DNA from: Ostrinia nubilalis
Taxonomy: Eukaryota; Arthropoda; Insecta; Lepidoptera; Crambidae
DNA: 64,000 nucleotides
Reading direction: 5' to 3'
NCBI RefSeq assembly: GCF_963855985.1
Contig: NC_087119.1
Span: 9,030,001 to 9,094,000, forward strand
A program made the translations under genes and the position numbers. Of the stretch, positions 25,101 through 35,496 are shown one piece after another; the stretch's first letter is position 1; each line of letters opens with the position of its first letter. The notes beneath the pieces were generated by a model. That model made no database searches. It was not told the DNA's origin and worked only from the letters and a program-made list of their open reading frames with translations.

Positions 25101-27130
25101 AATTCGTCAGACTGATGCGTTACGGTGTTTGTAGGGTAATTGCGCAGTGTTAGGTGGCGTGTAGGTCGGTACTAGGAAGGCACTACCCGCAGCCGTCCAA
25201 CAGGTGACGGGAGGGTTGCGCTCGTTTTACAACCCACGCTGTACGCCGCTTTTGTTTATTTTGGTTAGTGTAGCCACCTGTACCTGCAATGGAATTTCTG
25301 ATTGAGGGATAGGCGACGATAACTCAATTGCATTGACAGGATCACAGGACCCTAGTGTGATACCTCTCGACTGTTGTGGACGTTGTGGTGAACTTACTTC
25401 TAACAATATTATAAGCTGGATCTTTTACTTACGTACGAGTACGTTACTCTTTTTTTTACAAATAATCATAGATGGAAACACCTTTTCAATATTACCATTT
25501 TTCTGATCACAGCTTGTTTGTTAAGTATATGCACGTTTTCAAACTCGCACCGTATTGAAGGACCAACTTTACTATCAGAACTTGTTTGCAGCACAATCTT
25601 AGTTTGTCAACTTATACGTCGTAAGCATTCAGGTTGAAAATACACGGTACAGCGCACTTTTAACGATGTCGCTACAGTTCGCACCTAACGTGGAAAAATA
25701 AACATGTGCAAAGGTGCGGGGTCGGCGATGCCATTCTTCCAGAGTTTGCGCTTCTTTAGTCGCAGTCCGTCGATGCGGTGACAATATGATCCCTGTCTTT
25801 GTTGTTGTTCTGCTATCATTCACTTATAAAATAAACACAATAATTGTCAAACGATTGTATTTATCTATCGTTCCACTTGCTTAATTGCTCTAATTGCAAA
25901 CCAATACCTTGGTTGAAATAGTTTATTTCAAACGTTAAAACGTGAAGCTCCTAGAGTTTATTGCGTCTACAGCAGTAGCCTGTAGCATGAAATGTGAGAT
26001 ACCTAAGTAATTGCCTTTGCGTTAAACGTCGACAATTGGTTACTTCACAGGGCTTTTGAAGGGCTTGTCTTTATTTTAAGGTCATGAAAATAAACGTTTC
26101 AATTAGTCAGTCTCTTTTACTGGTCTTTTCGACCAGTCAATTAGCTAAACTTGATGACAGCCAATTAGAAAACCTATGAAAAAATTGTCTTTAACACTAA
26201 ATTATCAACAATAAATAACGGTAGGTACGTTTTACTTTAAGACGATATTATTGTGGATTATTTTGCAGAAACTTAATAATGTACCGTAGGTGCTGAGATT
26301 GAGAGATAATATCTAATACATATATCGCCTTATCGGTTCCAAGAAAATTAATAGGTATGGCTCGTGCCTAACGCTGAGCTTATTATGTTACCGGGCACAA
26401 CAACTATTGTCCGCCTCAGTGGACGACCTTTCTATTTCCCGTGTATTCTATAGATCATTATTTTGTTCTATGAAACATGACACCATCGGAAAAGAAACGG
26501 TATTGTTTTTCTCATTAGTAACCATAGCTACTAATTAATATATTGTTTCACCCCGAGCTCATATTTTCTTGTTGACATAGAAACAACTAGCGTGTTGAGA
26601 TTAAATGTCTTTTCGTACAGGTCGAAGAAATAGGAATTGCTCAGTTAACACACAGGCCTGTACCTGAGTACACCTCATTCTGATTACTCGTTTTAATTTC
26701 GATACATTTGCCTGTCCGCGGTGGTCGTCTTGAATAATATACTGGTATGCTATAATAAACATTGTGCTGCTTCTTTAAAGATTTATGGTTTTTGAAATCT
26801 CGATAACTGCCTTGTGCTATGCATTAAAAAAAACTTGTTGACTTTTTTACCCTTATTTTGTGGTTTTGTAAATCAGGTGTAAAATTTGGCAACTTTTAAT
26901 TTTAATTCAGTTCACTTTTTAATCCTTTTTCACGATAAACGATTTTACACTTGAATTGGTTTAATTTGTAAAACACTGCAATTGTTTTGACACGTTTTTT
27001 GTACTTGTGTATGTTCTCTACCTGTCTATTGTTTAGTAGTTATACGCATTTCACGATTATTCACTGTTATTGTTTGTATATTTGTATTTCAACATGCAAG
27101 CTTTGTATTTTCGCTGTACACGTTTCAGGC
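22116..27130. other. AT-rich sequence upstream of the mir-2 block; two short CpG-rich patches
   Basis: CpG-rich patches lie at about 23305-23415 (CCGGCGGGGCGCTTCGC) and 24600-24690 (on the minus strand CGGCGGCGGCGGCCGC). Either could be a promoter or 5' exon, but no core promoter or splice pair could be fixed. 25145-25255 is also moderately GC-rich. No coding gene was recognised. Confidence 0.35.
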
Positions 27131-27228
27131 GTACGTAATTCAATGTGGCCCTGCCATCAAAGTTGGTGTGTTATAGATCATAGTGCAGCTATCACAGCCA
27201 GCTTTGATGAGCATGGCCACATTCGTAC
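27131..27228 (+). ncRNA. mir-2: mir-2 precursor, first copy of the cluster
   Basis: The 3' arm at 27190-27212 begins TATCACAGCCAGCTTTGATG, the miR-2a mature sequence with seed ATCACAG. The 5' arm (about 27153-27174) contains CCATCAAAGTTGG, which pairs with it, and the lower stem is GTACG..AATGTGGCC / GGCCACATTCGTAC. It is the most upstream member of the five-hairpin block. Confidence 0.96.
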
Positions 27229-27287
27229 AGCACCATCACATTGCCGCCGAACACAAGACATCATGAACAAAACAAATCAAAATATTT

Positions 27288-27368
27288 CTCGGGCCTAGCC
27301 TGTCAAAGCGGCGGTGAAATGTCACCCGTCTTCATATCACAGCCACTTTGATGTGGTCGGTTTGCGGA
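27288..27368 (+). ncRNA. mir-13a: mir-13a-type precursor
   Basis: The 3' arm at 27335-27356 begins TATCACAGCCACTTTGATG, the miR-13a form used in many insects. The 5' arm has TGTCAAAGCGGCGGTGAAAT, complementary to it. The K-box seed ATCACAG is kept. It lies 60 bp downstream of the first mir-2 hairpin and is presumably co-transcribed. Confidence 0.92.
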
Positions 27369-27408
27369 GATGATTTCAACGTGTCAGCAGCAAGTGAAGA
27401 AAAGAAGC

Positions 27409-27494
27409 AGGCCCATGGCCCATTCGTAAAAATGGCGGTGCAATGTTGTTGGATAAGCATATCACAGCCATTTTTGACGAGTTGGGCTGTGCGA
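27409..27494 (+). ncRNA. mir-13b: mir-13b precursor
   Basis: The 3' arm at 27460-27482 begins TATCACAGCCATTTTTGACG, the miR-13b form with five T's seen in Lepidoptera. The 5' arm contains CGTAAAAATGGCGGTGCAAT, which pairs with it, and the lower stem is GGCCCA.../...TTGGGCTG. Third member of the block. Confidence 0.95.
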
Positions 27495-27570
27495 CATTAC
27501 AGCGTGGGATCATCGCAGTAGAACAAGTTGCAATGAATAGCGAAATGTGAAGATCAAGCAAGCGAGAACT

Positions 27571-27655
27571 GTGTGGATTGTGTTGCTCACAAAGTGGTTG
27601 TGGTACGTGGTTAGTGCCGTATCACAGCCAGCTTTGATGAGCGACACAGCCCACC
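27571..27655 (+). ncRNA. mir-2: mir-2 precursor, second copy
   Basis: The 3' arm at 27620-27642 begins TATCACAGCCAGCTTTGATG, identical in its mature part to the first mir-2 copy. The 5' arm is CTCACAAAGTGGTTGTGGTA. The lower stem pairs GTGTGGATTGTGTTG with CGACACAGCCCAC. Fourth member of the block. Confidence 0.96.
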
Positions 27656-27696
27656 TAACCTTCTGGAAGAAGCCGGTCTGCCTGGAGGTCCCTTCG

Positions 27697-27782
27697 CAGG
27701 GAGGGCGGGCGCCGACAAAGTGGCGGTGGTGTGCTGTTAGTACCGACATATCACAGCCAGCTTTGTTGACTCCTTACCTCCC
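27697..27782 (+). ncRNA. mir-2: mir-2 precursor, third copy (miR-2b-like)
   Basis: The 3' arm at 27749-27770 begins TATCACAGCCAGCTTTGTTG, so it differs from the other two at the 3' end of the mature RNA (GTTGAC for GATGAG). The 5' arm is CGACAAAGTGGCGGTGGTGT. The lower stem pairs GGAGGG with CCTCCC. Last hairpin of the block. Confidence 0.95.
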
Positions 27783-28317
27783 ACATTCATCTGGAACGTC
27801 GTTGATCTTACAAGCTTTTATTTAACAATGTTCGTATGTATGTTTAGATGTCCTTTTGCAAACCATGTTTCAATTATTTACTTTTTCCAATTGAGCTGAA
27901 AGTTGGCATATTAATGTAATTTTTAATGTGCACAAGCACATACTTTTTGATTTTTTGTGTATGTTATTTCGATTTTCAAAAACAATTTCGATTATTTCTG
28001 TCACTTACCGTTTCACTTTTTTATACTGCTACTGGATACTGTTTTGTTGTTATAATTTGTTGTGCTCTATTTTTATGATAACTTGTTAATGTTTTTTATG
28101 TATTGATACCTGTTCTTTTGTCGTGTTAAAATTAGGTATAATTATTATGTGCTATTACTATTTTGCATCTTTTTGCCTAATCTGTTTGTATCTACTTGTA
28201 TTTTTGTGTACTTTTTGGTCTTTTTGTGTAATAATTACTTGTATTATTTAATATTCATAAACTTAAATAGTTTTTCAACGTATCAAACTAATAGAACCTT
28301 TTGTTTCTGGGTTACAG

Positions 28318-28640
28318 GTCGGTGGTCAGCGACAACGCTTCAGGGAGTGACGACAATCTACGCATTAAGATACACCATACAAGAATGCGTGGACTGCCTG
28401 AATCAACAACTTACCTACAACTGATATTTCTATTTATTTATTTATTTCAACCGGTAGACAGTGGTGCGAAGCGTTGGGGTAAAAAGATTATAAGACATGT
28501 AAAGGCCCCAAAAAGAGATCAAATTTTTATGAGTTTTTTTCTTTAAGTATTTTACGATTTGTAAACTACTATTTAAATAGCTTTAAGTATTCTGTTTGTA
28601 ACGTTCAAATAAAGATATTACTCATAGTTATATACTAGAT
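28318..28640 (+). other. Candidate terminal exon with acceptor and polyA signal, downstream of the mir-2 block
   Basis: The acceptor TTTCTGGGTTACAG precedes a compositionally distinct stretch reading SVVSDNASGSDDNLRIKI in frame with the ATG of the candidate upstream exon. The frame stays open to a stop at about 28544-28546. An AATAAA lies at about 28609 in TTCAAATAAAGATATT. This could be the 3' exon of the transcript that carries the mir-2/mir-13 hairpins in its last intron. The encoded peptide (about 79 codons) resembles no family I know, and the transcript could be non-coding. Confidence 0.35.
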
Positions 28641-28786
28641 TTGTAAAAAATTGCACTACGCAGTTGGTTTTCTTAATAAAATAAAATACAATTAAAAAGT
28701 TTTTCATTTAACTTCAAATCGTCTCATACTTACCTAATCGACATATTACAACCTTTTCTTTATGCATAACCTTATCAATTTAACTA

Positions 28787-29277
28787 CATAATGGTGGCCA
28801 TACACGTTAGGGTTTGCATGATGGTTACGACCGTACATGCTTAATCGACAGGTATAACCGAGTTATCTATAGCACATACACGTTAGGGTTTACATGTACA
28901 TTGTACAATCTAAATTTATTTAACTCAAAGGTGACTGACTGACTGACATAGTGATCTATCAACGCACAGCCCAAACCTAGCAGTAACATTAAGATTTCTT
29001 GAAACAGAGAGAACACATGAGAGTGTCTTCAATATTCACCACCATTCACTGCCACAGACTATAGGAGACTGAGAGAAAACTGTGCATGCAAGCATGAGCG
29101 GGCGCACACACGCAAACATAACCGAGCGGCAAAAATATATTTTTTGATATTCGTTAGGTTGCATGTACACGCACCAATAACTGTACAGTTTTATAACATA
29201 CACGCTAGGGTTTGCATGTCGGTTAAGCATGTACGGTCAAAACCATCATACAAACCCTAACGTGTATGGCAACCATA
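28787..29277. mobile_element. MITE with CCATACACGTTAGGGTTTGC ends
   Basis: Inverted ends of about 60 bp: GCCATACACGTTAGGGTTTG...CGTACATGC on the left and its inverse ending CCCTAACGTGTATGGCAACC on the right. Two further internal copies of the ACACG(T/C)TAGGGTTT motif occur (about 28876, 29199). About 490 bp and no coding capacity. Confidence 0.8.
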
Positions 29278-29525
29278 ATATATGATTTTAAAAAGAGAGA
29301 CATAGATATACATACTACTCACATACACACACATCCTATAATTGATTAAAACTATACAGAGTACAATATGATTTTAAAATATTATTATTTGTTTTATTGT
29401 GAATTCAAGAAATAAATAAGGAAAAACCACTTAGGTACTTGATCAAGAATATAATTTTCTTCCGAAGTTGACTCAACCTTCACTGGTTGGGTTTTGTTGG
29501 CTTTCGTGACACCCATAGTAACCAA

Positions 29526-30318
29526 TAAAGGATGATGGGCACTTTTCTATGGAATCTGGGCGTAAAACCAACAGAAATGTAACTACTATTATTTGTTAGG
29601 ACTTAGTATCAGAAATATATTTTCATATAAATAACTACCAAAAACTCCCGGGTTTGCTTGGAAATTGACATAATATATAATAGTAATAGGTGCTTTATTG
29701 CGCTAACACAGTTCAGGAGTGGGGCCAACAAAATGGTATATAATAAACCATGTTCTACATTATGAGCGTAGGATCATACCTAGGTACCATTTAGAGAAAT
29801 GACATGAACGAACACAGTCATATTTCAATATGATTTCTACCATTTAAGTTGTAGTGTTGTCGCATAATCGATCACGGATCGATTATTAATCGATACTGTC
29901 AAATAATGATTTATCGATTAACAATTCGATTAATCGATTTTATTGAACATCATCACTATCATTTGATTGTTAATTCGATTCCTTATTTTCAGCAATATAA
30001 TCGATTTATTGCAATCGAATAATCGATTATGATTTATTCGGTAGGTATACATACTTACTAAATCGATAGAATGGATAGTAAGTATGATACAATACGCTCA
30101 ATATGATCGATAAAAGCAATCTAATTGAGCTAATACTATTTTTATTACCTTAATATGATGTGAAATACTATGGAAACTTTGCATATTCAACGACCTCTAT
30201 CTCCGTATCCCCGCGTATTTCAGGATTGTTGTCATACTATGAATTGAAGTACTAGTATTAAGCTTTACTTTTTGTTTCTGTTGGTTTAACGCCCAATATG
30301 CCCATCATCCTTTTCAAT
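29526..30318. repeat. Element bounded by inverted AAGGATGATGGGC arms and holding an ATCGAT cluster
   Basis: The left arm (29526-29577) AAGGATGATGGGCAC..GGGCGTAAAACCAACAGAAA is inverted at 30273-30318 (TTTCTGTTGGTTTAACGCCC..GCCCATCATCC). Between them, about 29868-30115, there is a dense run of ATCGAT/AATCGATT motifs. Confidence 0.55.
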
Positions 30319-30490
30319 ACGTTTTTGTTACAGTTGGAATAAAGTAGGTTATGTTGTCATGTTTTTGACTAGTATTGGTGTCACGAACTATTTGACGCTG
30401 ACTGTACTTGGTAAGAGTTGAGGATTATCCCATTACTTAAATTTTAATCAAGCTGGACAAATATCTGCTAAAACTACTGATCAGTTAAAC

Positions 30491-30623
30491 GCCCGTATTC
30501 ACGAACATTACTATGAGGTCTCACAGTGCGCGTGGACGCACAGGGTGAAGAACCAATCACAGAGCTCTATTCAAGGCTGTGCGTTCGATTTGCTGCTTCA
30601 CAGCATCGTTTGTGAATACGGGC
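30491..30623. mobile_element. Short MITE, GCCCGTATTCAC ends (copy 1)
   Basis: GCCCGTATTCACGAACATTA at the left and TCGTTTGTGAATACGGGC at the right are inverted. The interior has GTGCGCGTGGACGCACAG. Other copies occur at 40042-40230, and a fragment at about 53298-53345. Confidence 0.85.
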
Positions 30624-30918
30624 TTTAGTTTGGACCACTATACTATGCAGCCCCCGTGCAGATTTGGCGGTGTGGTAAGTATAATGAGTAAGTAGGTAAG
30701 TGACTAAAGATGGCCTATGGCTGTTTAAGAATTATTAGGATTGCAACCTCGGCTATTGCAGCACACATCATTGTGGTACCTTGCTATCTTATATGCATAT
30801 AGTCATCGGAGAAAACAGTTATTTTAAAGACAGCTGTCAATATCGACAAAAAAGGGTGTAAAGATCGTTAAGGCGTTCCTTTAAAGTTTATACACTGAAT
30901 TGCGTAGCTTATAGAAAA

Positions 30919-31101
30919 CAGTGTAAACTCTATAACATCACTCGATTATACGAAAAACTGTAGCGTCGAAATCTCTTGAATTTGTTACTTTACCTTGTTC
31001 TCTATCCGCTCTACTATGTCACTCTATATTACGACAACTCTAACTCTCTATAACGTCGAAAAATGCTCAGTATCTTGAGTGTCGTTATAGAGGTTACACT
31101 G
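30919..31101. mobile_element. Short pogo-like MITE (CAGTGTAA.CTCTATAAC ends)
   Basis: The left end CAGTGTAAACTCTATAACAT and right end GTTATAGAGGTTACACTG are inverted, of the 'AACCTCTATAAC' style of pogo-type elements. 183 bp with no coding capacity. Confidence 0.65.
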
Positions 31102-32459
31102 TAGGTACTAGCTTTTGCCCGTGGCTTCACCCACATGCAATTCAGTTTGGCACAGATCGTCATAAATTGTAGCTATATGTTATTCTAAGTTATCTATGGG
31201 TATTTCGCTAAAAATGGTCAATTTTGCCTAATTTCCTTGGTACGAAATATATTTTTGTTTTTAACTATTTTTAGTTTCCCATTGTATTAAGTAGCCAAAA
31301 CTAAGCTAATATAACTAAAAGGGGTCTCATAATTCGTTTTAGAAACAAAGTTATAAGGTCATGAATTTTTGGTAGCCAAGGAAATTATTATAAATATTTT
31401 TTTTCTCTAAGTTTTCTTCTGTGGTTTGCTTTTTTTTGTTCGACCCATTTTTGTGTACCTTCGCAAGCAAACATACCAATGAATATTGTATCATTACGAC
31501 CTTTTTACACAACTAAGGAAGATAAATTCAGTAGATTGGGTTAAGAGTTAAAAACAAGTTGTTCTATATCTATTCTGATACCCATTTCTAAAAATTCTAA
31601 AAATTTTAAACTTATTCCAATAAAGAAATACCCAAAATTAGACTTTACGCCGAATTAAAAATGATCTTTTATAATTTCATAGGAAATTTTATGCCACAGA
31701 AAACAAGGAAATTAGGGCCAAAGAAATTAGATTTATGCCTAAAAGACACCACAGACAAAAACCTATTTACCCTATGCATTTACTATTTAAATCATGGGTT
31801 TACCCCTACAGACACTACATCTGTGTAAATAAACAATAAAATTAATCCATTGTTTAGCTGCAAAAAACCGTCCAAAGAAATTGACTTTTTAGTAAACAAA
31901 AACCCAAGGAGGGACCTACTTATGCGATTTGTCGCGAAACTGATCAACGAAGTACTGTCCTGCCTCGATGGCCTCTTGGGACGAAATGGCCGAGTGTAAC
32001 GGTGCAGTGCATTACATTCTAAGTTCTTTCGTTTCGTTACTAAAATGGTCGAAAAGAAGACCCAGGGAAATCATTCTTTTCACTTGGACAAGAACTTAAC
32101 TTCACTTTATTTCCTTCCTATAAGTATTTGACATTTAAAGTTTTATTTTCCGATAGCCAAACGTTTCTCAAATATAAAGAGAGTGCCATTAGAATGGAAT
32201 TACGCTTCAATTTGTTATAATGTGCCTTCATTTTGGCAAACAACAGTAATGGACATAACAAGGAAATTAGAAAAACGACTTTTGATTAAGTTTTTCTACG
32301 GTATTATTTGTAATTTCTGCTATTGTAATAGCAAAAACAAATAAAACTTTTGATTAACTTTCCCATAAAAATAGTTTTATACATATAAATATAAAAAAAC
32401 ATGTGTTCGCCTGCCTGGACACAGAAAATTTACTGTTTCGGCGAAATACCCCTATACCT
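31102..32459. other. AT-rich sequence with a short repeat fragment
   Basis: 31108-31200 matches the 'ctagcttttgcccgtggcttc' repeat start. The remainder shows nothing recognised. Confidence 0.4.
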
Positions 32460-32956
32460 ACTTATAATAAATCTGTAGATAGGTCAATTCTGTACATGAA
32501 ATATATTTTCAAAATAACTATCAGGGGGTGATTAGTGATCGATACTGATGCCAAAAATGCAATCAGTAAAATTTTTGTCTGTCTGTCTGTCTGTATGTTC
32601 CTTATAGAAACAAAAACTAGGTACTCGACGGATTTTAACGAAACTTGGTACAAATTATTCTTCATGCTCCTGGGCAGGTTATAGGTAGTATACTTAGGAG
32701 TATCCGACGAGAACGGGAATTAGCGGGAAAATCCTTTTGTATGAAAAATCTAAACCGCTTAAGTTAGACGCTTGAAATTTGGCATGCAGGTACCTTAGTA
32801 AACTTAAAGCTTAGTTACAACAGGATATTGCAAAATTCCCACGGGAACGGGAGTTAGCGGGAAATAACATTTGTATGAAAAAATCTAAACCGAGTAAGAT
32901 AGATGAAGGGGGTAAAACGGGATTTACGCGTACGAAGTCGCGGGCAGCCGCTAGTA
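32460..32956 (+). repeat. Interspersed repeat with GTCTGTCTGTCTGT tract
   Basis: Contains CTATCAGGGGGTGATTAGTG, a GTCTGTCTG microsatellite, CGACGGATTTTAACGAAACT, and ends TACGAAGTCGCGGGCAGCCG CTAGT. The same family makes up the arms of the large palindrome at 40.9-42.3 kb. Confidence 0.75.
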
Positions 32957-32995
32957 AACAATAAAGTTTCAACAAAATACGTTTTTGGGTTACCT

Positions 32996-33172
32996 ACTCC
33001 ACTTATAACTCAAGAACGGCTGAACCGATTTAGCTGAAAATTGTCAGGGAGGTAGTTTAGAGCCAGGAGAAGGACATAGGATACTTTTTATCCCGTTCGA
33101 AATAAATAAAAAGTCTGCTTATTTATTGCCATTAAGGCGGAACAAAGTTGGCCGGGTCAGCTAGTTTATAAT
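32996..33172 (+). repeat. Short interspersed repeat (AACGGCTGAACCGATTTAGC type), copy 1
   Basis: Almost identical to 48599-48770. It starts CACTTATAACTCAAGAACGG and ends GGCCGGGTCAGCTAGT, the usual end of a common lepidopteran short repeat. Confidence 0.8.
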
Positions 33173-33403
33173 ATTAGCAGGAAGTAGGATTCCGAAAATG
33201 ACGAATATCGAAGAAAACTGACCTAAACAAATGTAAGGACGTAGAGCTGATGCAATCAAGTCTTGGCAAGGCATCAAGCCATTCCTTTATGTACTTACTA
33301 AAAACAAGTAAATACTATAAATTTAACTCATGCTGTGCCCGTGGTCTCAACTGCTAACATCTACTAGTAGTTTTTCGTTGGTTACACATAATGTACCTAT
33401 TAT

Positions 33404-34408
33404 AAAAAACCGGTTAAGTGCGAGTCGGACTCGCGCACCGAGGGTTCCGTACGTACAACCTGTAGGTAGGTATATAACTATGATTTTGTTACAGCTTAAA
33501 GGTATTATAGACTTGAGAATTTGATATGAATTTCAATTTAATACCTCTACGAGTTCGTGTGGAAAGGGGTAGTTTAAAATTATTCAAAATATTTTAATTA
33601 AATGATGTAACTAAAAATTTACGGCTTTCACAATTTTTCCTTCATCTATGAAATAAATAAATACATAAAATCATTTATTTGAGAGAATACGGTTACAAAT
33701 GGTTATAGAGAGGGAAGTTCCCAACATATTCTATCGTACATACGATGTGCAAATATAAAATATTAGGTTATATTTTTTAATATTAAAAAGTAGTATCATT
33801 TTAATTGAATGTCATGCAAATGTCAGAAAATGATATGATATGAGATATGCTATAAGACGTTGCTTTCTACCAAACAAGATTCTGAGTTCACGGGAACTGT
33901 AGGCAGGGTTGCCAGGTGTCCAGATTTAGCCGGACATGTTTGGCTTTTTACGGACTTGTCCGGCCAAATATTGTCTAGTCCGGTTTTTGTTTGGCTTTAT
34001 ATGTGGCTGTCGCGCCACGCCATGCCAGTTGAAAATCGAGCCACAGAATAATATCGAGCACACATGCGCGTATCAGGATGTTGGGCTATCGATTCGAAGA
34101 TGATACTTATCACTCTTGTGTCTTGAGGTGAAATGTCCGGCCAAATTAAGGACTGAATCCGTCTTTTGTGTTTTTGGACCTGGCAACCCTACCTGTAGGT
34201 TTTTGTTCCCTTGTGAGTGTCGAAAATTGCGAAAATTTGCGGCATAAACGGCTGTATCTTTTGATTGCGTCGGCTTAGAAGTTTGATGTTTTCACAGCTC
34301 CAAGGCTAGCTTGATAGCTCCACGCGTTGCAGAGAAAAAGGGTGGTGACAGACGGGCGGACAACAAAGTGGTCCGTTTTTTCCTTTTGAGGCACGGAACC
34401 CTAAAAAT
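33404..34408. mobile_element. MITE, ACCGG..AAGTGCGAGTCGGACTCGCGCA type, carrying a hAT insertion
   Basis: The left end AAAAAACCGGTTAAGTGCGA..GAGGGTTCCGTAC and right end GGCACGGAACCCTAAAAA. This is a very common lepidopteran repeat. Internal text before the right end (GACAGACGGGCGGAC) is also typical. It is interrupted at 33904-34191. Confidence 0.8.
33904..34191. mobile_element. hAT non-autonomous element (CAGGGTTGCCAGGT ends), nested
   Basis: 288 bp with inverted ends CAGGGTTGCCAGGT and ACCTGGCAACCCTA. It is flanked by 8-bp duplications ACTGTAGG / CCTGTAGG (7 of 8). Subterminal GTCCGGCCAAAT repeats are present. It sits inside the CCGG-type MITE. Confidence 0.85.
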
Positions 34409-34806
34409 CAACTATACCATACCACACCCATGGAACTATGGGTTGGGATTTACTATTTGCAAATTATTTTTGCATGTGGTTGTTTGATTATTTGAGGCAG
34501 AACAGCAGACACAAGTACAACGGTCTGCAACGCATTCCACCAACCATTTCTTCTTATTTACAGCAAGCTTGTAAATAAATAATAGGTTTTTTTTTACATA
34601 TATTTCGTTTATTAATAGTTTTGTGACATTTAACAGCGTTAACATCTTTTGAAATACATATTATGTAATATATTATCTAAATATAATAAAGTAAATACAA
34701 TCATGTAACTGCCATTATATGGATGTTTGACAAAAAGCAAGCATGTCGTCCTAAATAGAAACGCATGTATAGATACAGGCTGAACGCCTCTATGAGAAAA
34801 TACATA

Positions 34807-35496
34807 CAGGGTGGAAACGATAAGTGATCTCACTCGATTATTTCTAAACTATTACAAGATATCCAAAAACTGGTTACTGATCCTGAAAGTGCTTCACAAG
34901 CTCTATCCAACGGTACCAATAATAGGTTACTAAATAAATTGGATCTATCTGAAAATTCAATGTTTCCAGCCTCCATACATTTAGTAAAACCACATAATAT
35001 TAAAAACTATTCAAGATATCCAAAAACTGGTTACTGATCCTGAAAGTGCTCCACGAGCTTTATCCAACGGTATCAATAATAAGTTATAAAATAAACTGGA
35101 TCTATCCGAAAATTCAATGTTTCTAGCTTCCATACATTTACTACTGCCACAGTCATGGCGCTCATGTCTTGATAATATTATAGCAAGTAAAGCCTAAAAC
35201 CAATGTTTTCCATGAATAATTTTAAATAAGAATGCAATTTAGGAGTTAATTTTAAAGTGTTTATGATTTAAAATAAAAAAATAATACTTCTTATATTGTG
35301 TGCCGGGCAAAGTGGCATACATTTAGTATGGAGGCTGAAAACATTGAATTTTCGGATAGATCCAGTTAATTCTGTAACCTATTACTGATATCGTTTGAAA
35401 GAGCTCGTGAAGCACTTTCAGGATCAGTAATCAGTTTTTCGATATCTTGTATAGTTTAGAAATAATCGAATGAGATCACTTATCGTTTCCACCCTG
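34807..35496. mobile_element. Fold-back MITE, CAGGGTGGAAACGATAAGTG ends
   Basis: 690 bp, TA on both sides. The inverted arms are about 180 bp: CAGGGTGGAAACGATAAGTG..GGATC.. and its inverse. A second direct copy of the inner arm (about 34995-35140) follows the left arm, so the left half is itself duplicated. A small relic of the same family lies at 40769-40815. Confidence 0.85.
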
